Shown piece by piece: positions 62,276 to 64,000 of a DNA stretch of 64,000 nucleotides (the stretch's first letter is position 1; every line of letters begins with the position of its first letter). Below the pieces are notes generated by a model, which ran no database searches, had not been told where the DNA came from, and worked only from the letters and a program-made list of their open reading frames with translations. The position numbers and the translations under genes were made by a program. The stretch is from NCBI GenBank assembly GCA_003665935.1, contig QPLR01000006.1, forward strand, positions 62,001-126,000. The letters are read 5' to 3'. Source of the DNA: Halobellus sp. Atlit-31R (GTDB lineage Archaea; Halobacteriota; Halobacteria; Halobacteriales; Haloferacaceae).

Positions 62276-62596
62276 TCAGTCGCTGCACGAACTCTCTCCC
62301 CGAGCGGTTTCGAGTTCTCCACGCCGATCGTCGACGCTCTGGTGAACGCTGATGTCGTGTTTCTCGCAGAGCGCTCGCTTGATTGCGAAGCTCATCTCGT
62401 CGGAATCGACCGTCGTGATGTCGACGTCATCCGGTGACGGCGTCTCATCAGCGACGTCGATATCTCGCGACCAGGTATCGGCCGAGATGTCGCTGGTCGG
62501 GTGCCGCCACTCGTCGCCGTCGAACTCCTCACGCAGGTACTGAGCGAACTCGTTGTAGTGGTCGAGCGCGATGTTCTTCGTCGCTACCGTCGGCAA
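62276..62596 (-). CDS. Small hypothetical protein
   Basis: 106 residues, acidic (LDHYNEFAQYLREEFDGDEW, RHPTSDISADTWSRDIDVAD). No motif was recognised. It is divergent from the Mrr-like nuclease gene with 40 bp between the starts, and the two may share a promoter region. The last 20 residues look irregular, so the gene may be decaying. Confidence 0.5.
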   Translation of the reverse strand: MPTVATKNIALDHYNEFAQYLREEFDGDEWRHPTSDISADTWSRDIDVADETPSPDDVDITTVDSDEMSFAIKRALCEKHDISVHQSVDDRRGELETARGESSCSD

Positions 62597-62636
62597 CGTA
62601 TTTAGTTATAGCAACATACTGTCCAATTACATTCGG

Positions 62637-63998
62637 ATGGCTGTACTGGACGACCTCTCGGGATTCGAGTTCGAGGATCTGATGGAAGACGTGTTCCGTA
62701 ATCTCGGCTACGAGAACGTTCGGCAGGCTGCGAAAACGAGTGACGAGGGCCGGGATGTCCTGATGGAGGAGGTCGTCGACGGGACTCGGAGAGCGATTGT
62801 CGTTGAGTGCAAGCACACGGGAACTGTCGGCCGACCGGTCGTCCAGAAACTCCATTCGGCCATCGCGACGTTCGACTTCGACGGCCCCAAACGCGGGATG
62901 GTCGTCACGACTGGCCGGTTCACGAATCCGGCCCAGGAATACGCCGAGCGCCTGCGCCAGAACGACGACCCACATCCGATCGAGTTGCTGGACGGTGATG
63001 ATCTCCGAGAGATCGCCGACGAGATCGGGCTTGACCTCTACAACGGGCGGATCGAGATCCTCTGTGACGAGACGCTGCGCCCGTACGACCCGGCGGCCGA
63101 TGTCGCCGCACCCGTTCAGGAGGCGTTCCGCGAAATCGAGAACATTGAGGCGGCCGACCTCCCAACGCCGTACTCGCAGGTGACGTTTCGGCCGGTTGTT
63201 GCGATCACCGCCGACACGAACGCTGTCTTCGAGACCTCTGTTGGCGTCATCCACCGGATTAATGATCGGACGCGATTCGTCGTCCATACCGACCGTGGTC
63301 ACCCACGGGTCGCCGACAACGATGTTTCGACGCTGGTTACTGAGAACGTTCACGCAAAAGTTGACCTCGATATCGACCGATTTGCAGAGACCTTCGACGA
63401 CGTCGACGACCGACGCTACGGGCAGACCCAGACCGAGTACAAGGACTGGGCCGTCGACCGACTGCAGGATCACCACACGACGACGGTGACCTACACCGGC
63501 GACAACAACGTCACGTACAACAAGACCTGCGAGCCGAACCGCTCGGATATCTCCATCCAGTCGATCGACCCAGTCTATCTCCCCGAGGTTCGGCACACGA
63601 CCGACTTGGGCGAGTACACCTACCCATATGAGTACTTCGCGGCGGGGCCCTCCCGGGTCACTACGGAGGACGGCATTCATCGGTGCGTCCACTGTGAGAC
63701 CAGCGGCACCGACGAAACGTACACCTACTGCTCCAACTGCGGGGCGATCGCCTGCAACACCCACATCAAGACCGAACGGCTCGAAAGAGAGCCGGTCTGT
63801 ACAGGCTGTGCGGTGACCGAGCGGTTCGCGCTGAAGACGAAGTACTTCTACGACGAGGAGAACCTCGACGCGTTCCGCAAGGAGTACGCCGAGATGCCAC
63901 TCCACGAGAAGGCGATGGAGAACAAGCTGCTGGCTGGTGGTGTGATTGCGACGGTGCTCGTCGTCGCTGCCCTCCTTGTCACCGGCGGCATCATCTAA
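62637..63998 (+). CDS. Mrr-like restriction endonuclease with a zinc-ribbon region and C-terminal membrane helix
   Basis: 453 residues. The N-terminal domain is a PD-(D/E)xK nuclease of the Mrr/restriction-endonuclease-like type: FEFEDLMEDVFRNLGYENVR, then Asp40 in EGRDVLM and Glu57-x-Lys59 in VVECKHTG. A long middle domain (about 150-350) has no clear family. Then come zinc-binding Cys pairs (CVHC, CSNC, CTGC at about 365-415) and a C-terminal membrane helix (LAGGVIATVLVVAALLVTGG). Mrr-like enzymes cut modified or foreign DNA. The membrane anchor and zinc motifs are unusual additions. The start ATG is at 62637 and the stop is just inside the window. Confidence 0.85.
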   Translation: MAVLDDLSGFEFEDLMEDVFRNLGYENVRQAAKTSDEGRDVLMEEVVDGTRRAIVVECKHTGTVGRPVVQKLHSAIATFDFDGPKRGMVVTTGRFTNPAQEYAERLRQNDDPHPIELLDGDDLREIADEIGLDLYNGRIEILCDETLRPYDPAADVAAPVQEAFREIENIEAADLPTPYSQVTFRPVVAITADTNAVFETSVGVIHRINDRTRFVVHTDRGHPRVADNDVSTLVTENVHAKVDLDIDRFAETFDDVDDRRYGQTQTEYKDWAVDRLQDHHTTTVTYTGDNNVTYNKTCEPNRSDISIQSIDPVYLPEVRHTTDLGEYTYPYEYFAAGPSRVTTEDGIHRCVHCETSGTDETYTYCSNCGAIACNTHIKTERLEREPVCTGCAVTERFALKTKYFYDEENLDAFRKEYAEMPLHEKAMENKLLAGGVIATVLVVAALLVTGGII

Positions 63999-64000
63999 CT

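Overview
The window is from a halophilic archaeon, most likely a megaplasmid or other secondary replicon. The evidence is the high G+C content, strongly acidic proteins, Orc1/Cdc6 replication initiators with haloarchaeal-style origin repeats, a Tat lipobox protein, many winged-helix regulators, and haloarchaeal-type insertion sequences. I saw no rRNA gene, tRNA gene or CRISPR array.

Layout. 1-9 kb is a sugar-catabolism island. A minus-strand operon (GH3 glycosidase, enolase-superfamily sugar-acid dehydratase, D-2-hydroxyacid dehydrogenase) diverges from a GH31 alpha-xylosidase-like enzyme, which is followed by a CUT1-type ABC ATPase and an IclR-family regulator. 9.9-12.7 kb is a first replication locus: Orc1/Cdc6, repeats with the core CCCCGTGTGCGAAATGAA, an AT-rich unwinding zone and two 41-42 bp palindromes. 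12.9-23.5 kb is accessory: an IS6 element, a SWIM zinc-finger protein, winged-helix regulators, membrane proteins, a TnpB remnant and a tyrosine recombinase operon. 23.9-44.85 kb is the most unusual part. It reads as five head-to-tail units, each beginning with a conserved left terminus and a divergent 558-residue DDE transposase (one truncated), then carrying different cargo, and ending with a conserved right terminus. The cargo is three toxin-antitoxin pairs, a NikR-like regulator with an MFS transporter, and a class I ribonucleotide reductase operon with NrdR. The last right terminus directly abuts a 5'-truncated DNA polymerase B gene. 45.4-48.9 kb is a second replication locus with the same plan as the first (Orc1/Cdc6, flanking repeats of a different sequence, AT-rich zone, the same small partner gene, the same palindrome), with an IS1595-type element beside it. 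48.9-58.3 kb is a patchwork of broken or chimeric genes (MNT/HEPN, AbiEi, DUF6610, ArdC-like, a TSP3-repeat fragment) and membrane proteins. 58.3-60.3 kb is a partition locus: about 500 bp of TGACTCA-type repeats, a ParA ATPase and a small partner. 60.3-64 kb holds a second IS6 copy that truncates a RelE-like toxin, and an Mrr-like nuclease with zinc-binding motifs and a C-terminal membrane segment.

How the parts work together. Two origins and one partition cassette are what a fused or multi-origin megaplasmid would carry. The toxin-antitoxin pairs would stabilise it, and the IS6, IS1595 and 558-residue transposase families explain the many truncated genes. The strongest candidate for something new is the five-unit transposase-plus-cargo array and its termini. 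The paired palindromes of the two replication loci and the repeat-rich partition region come next.
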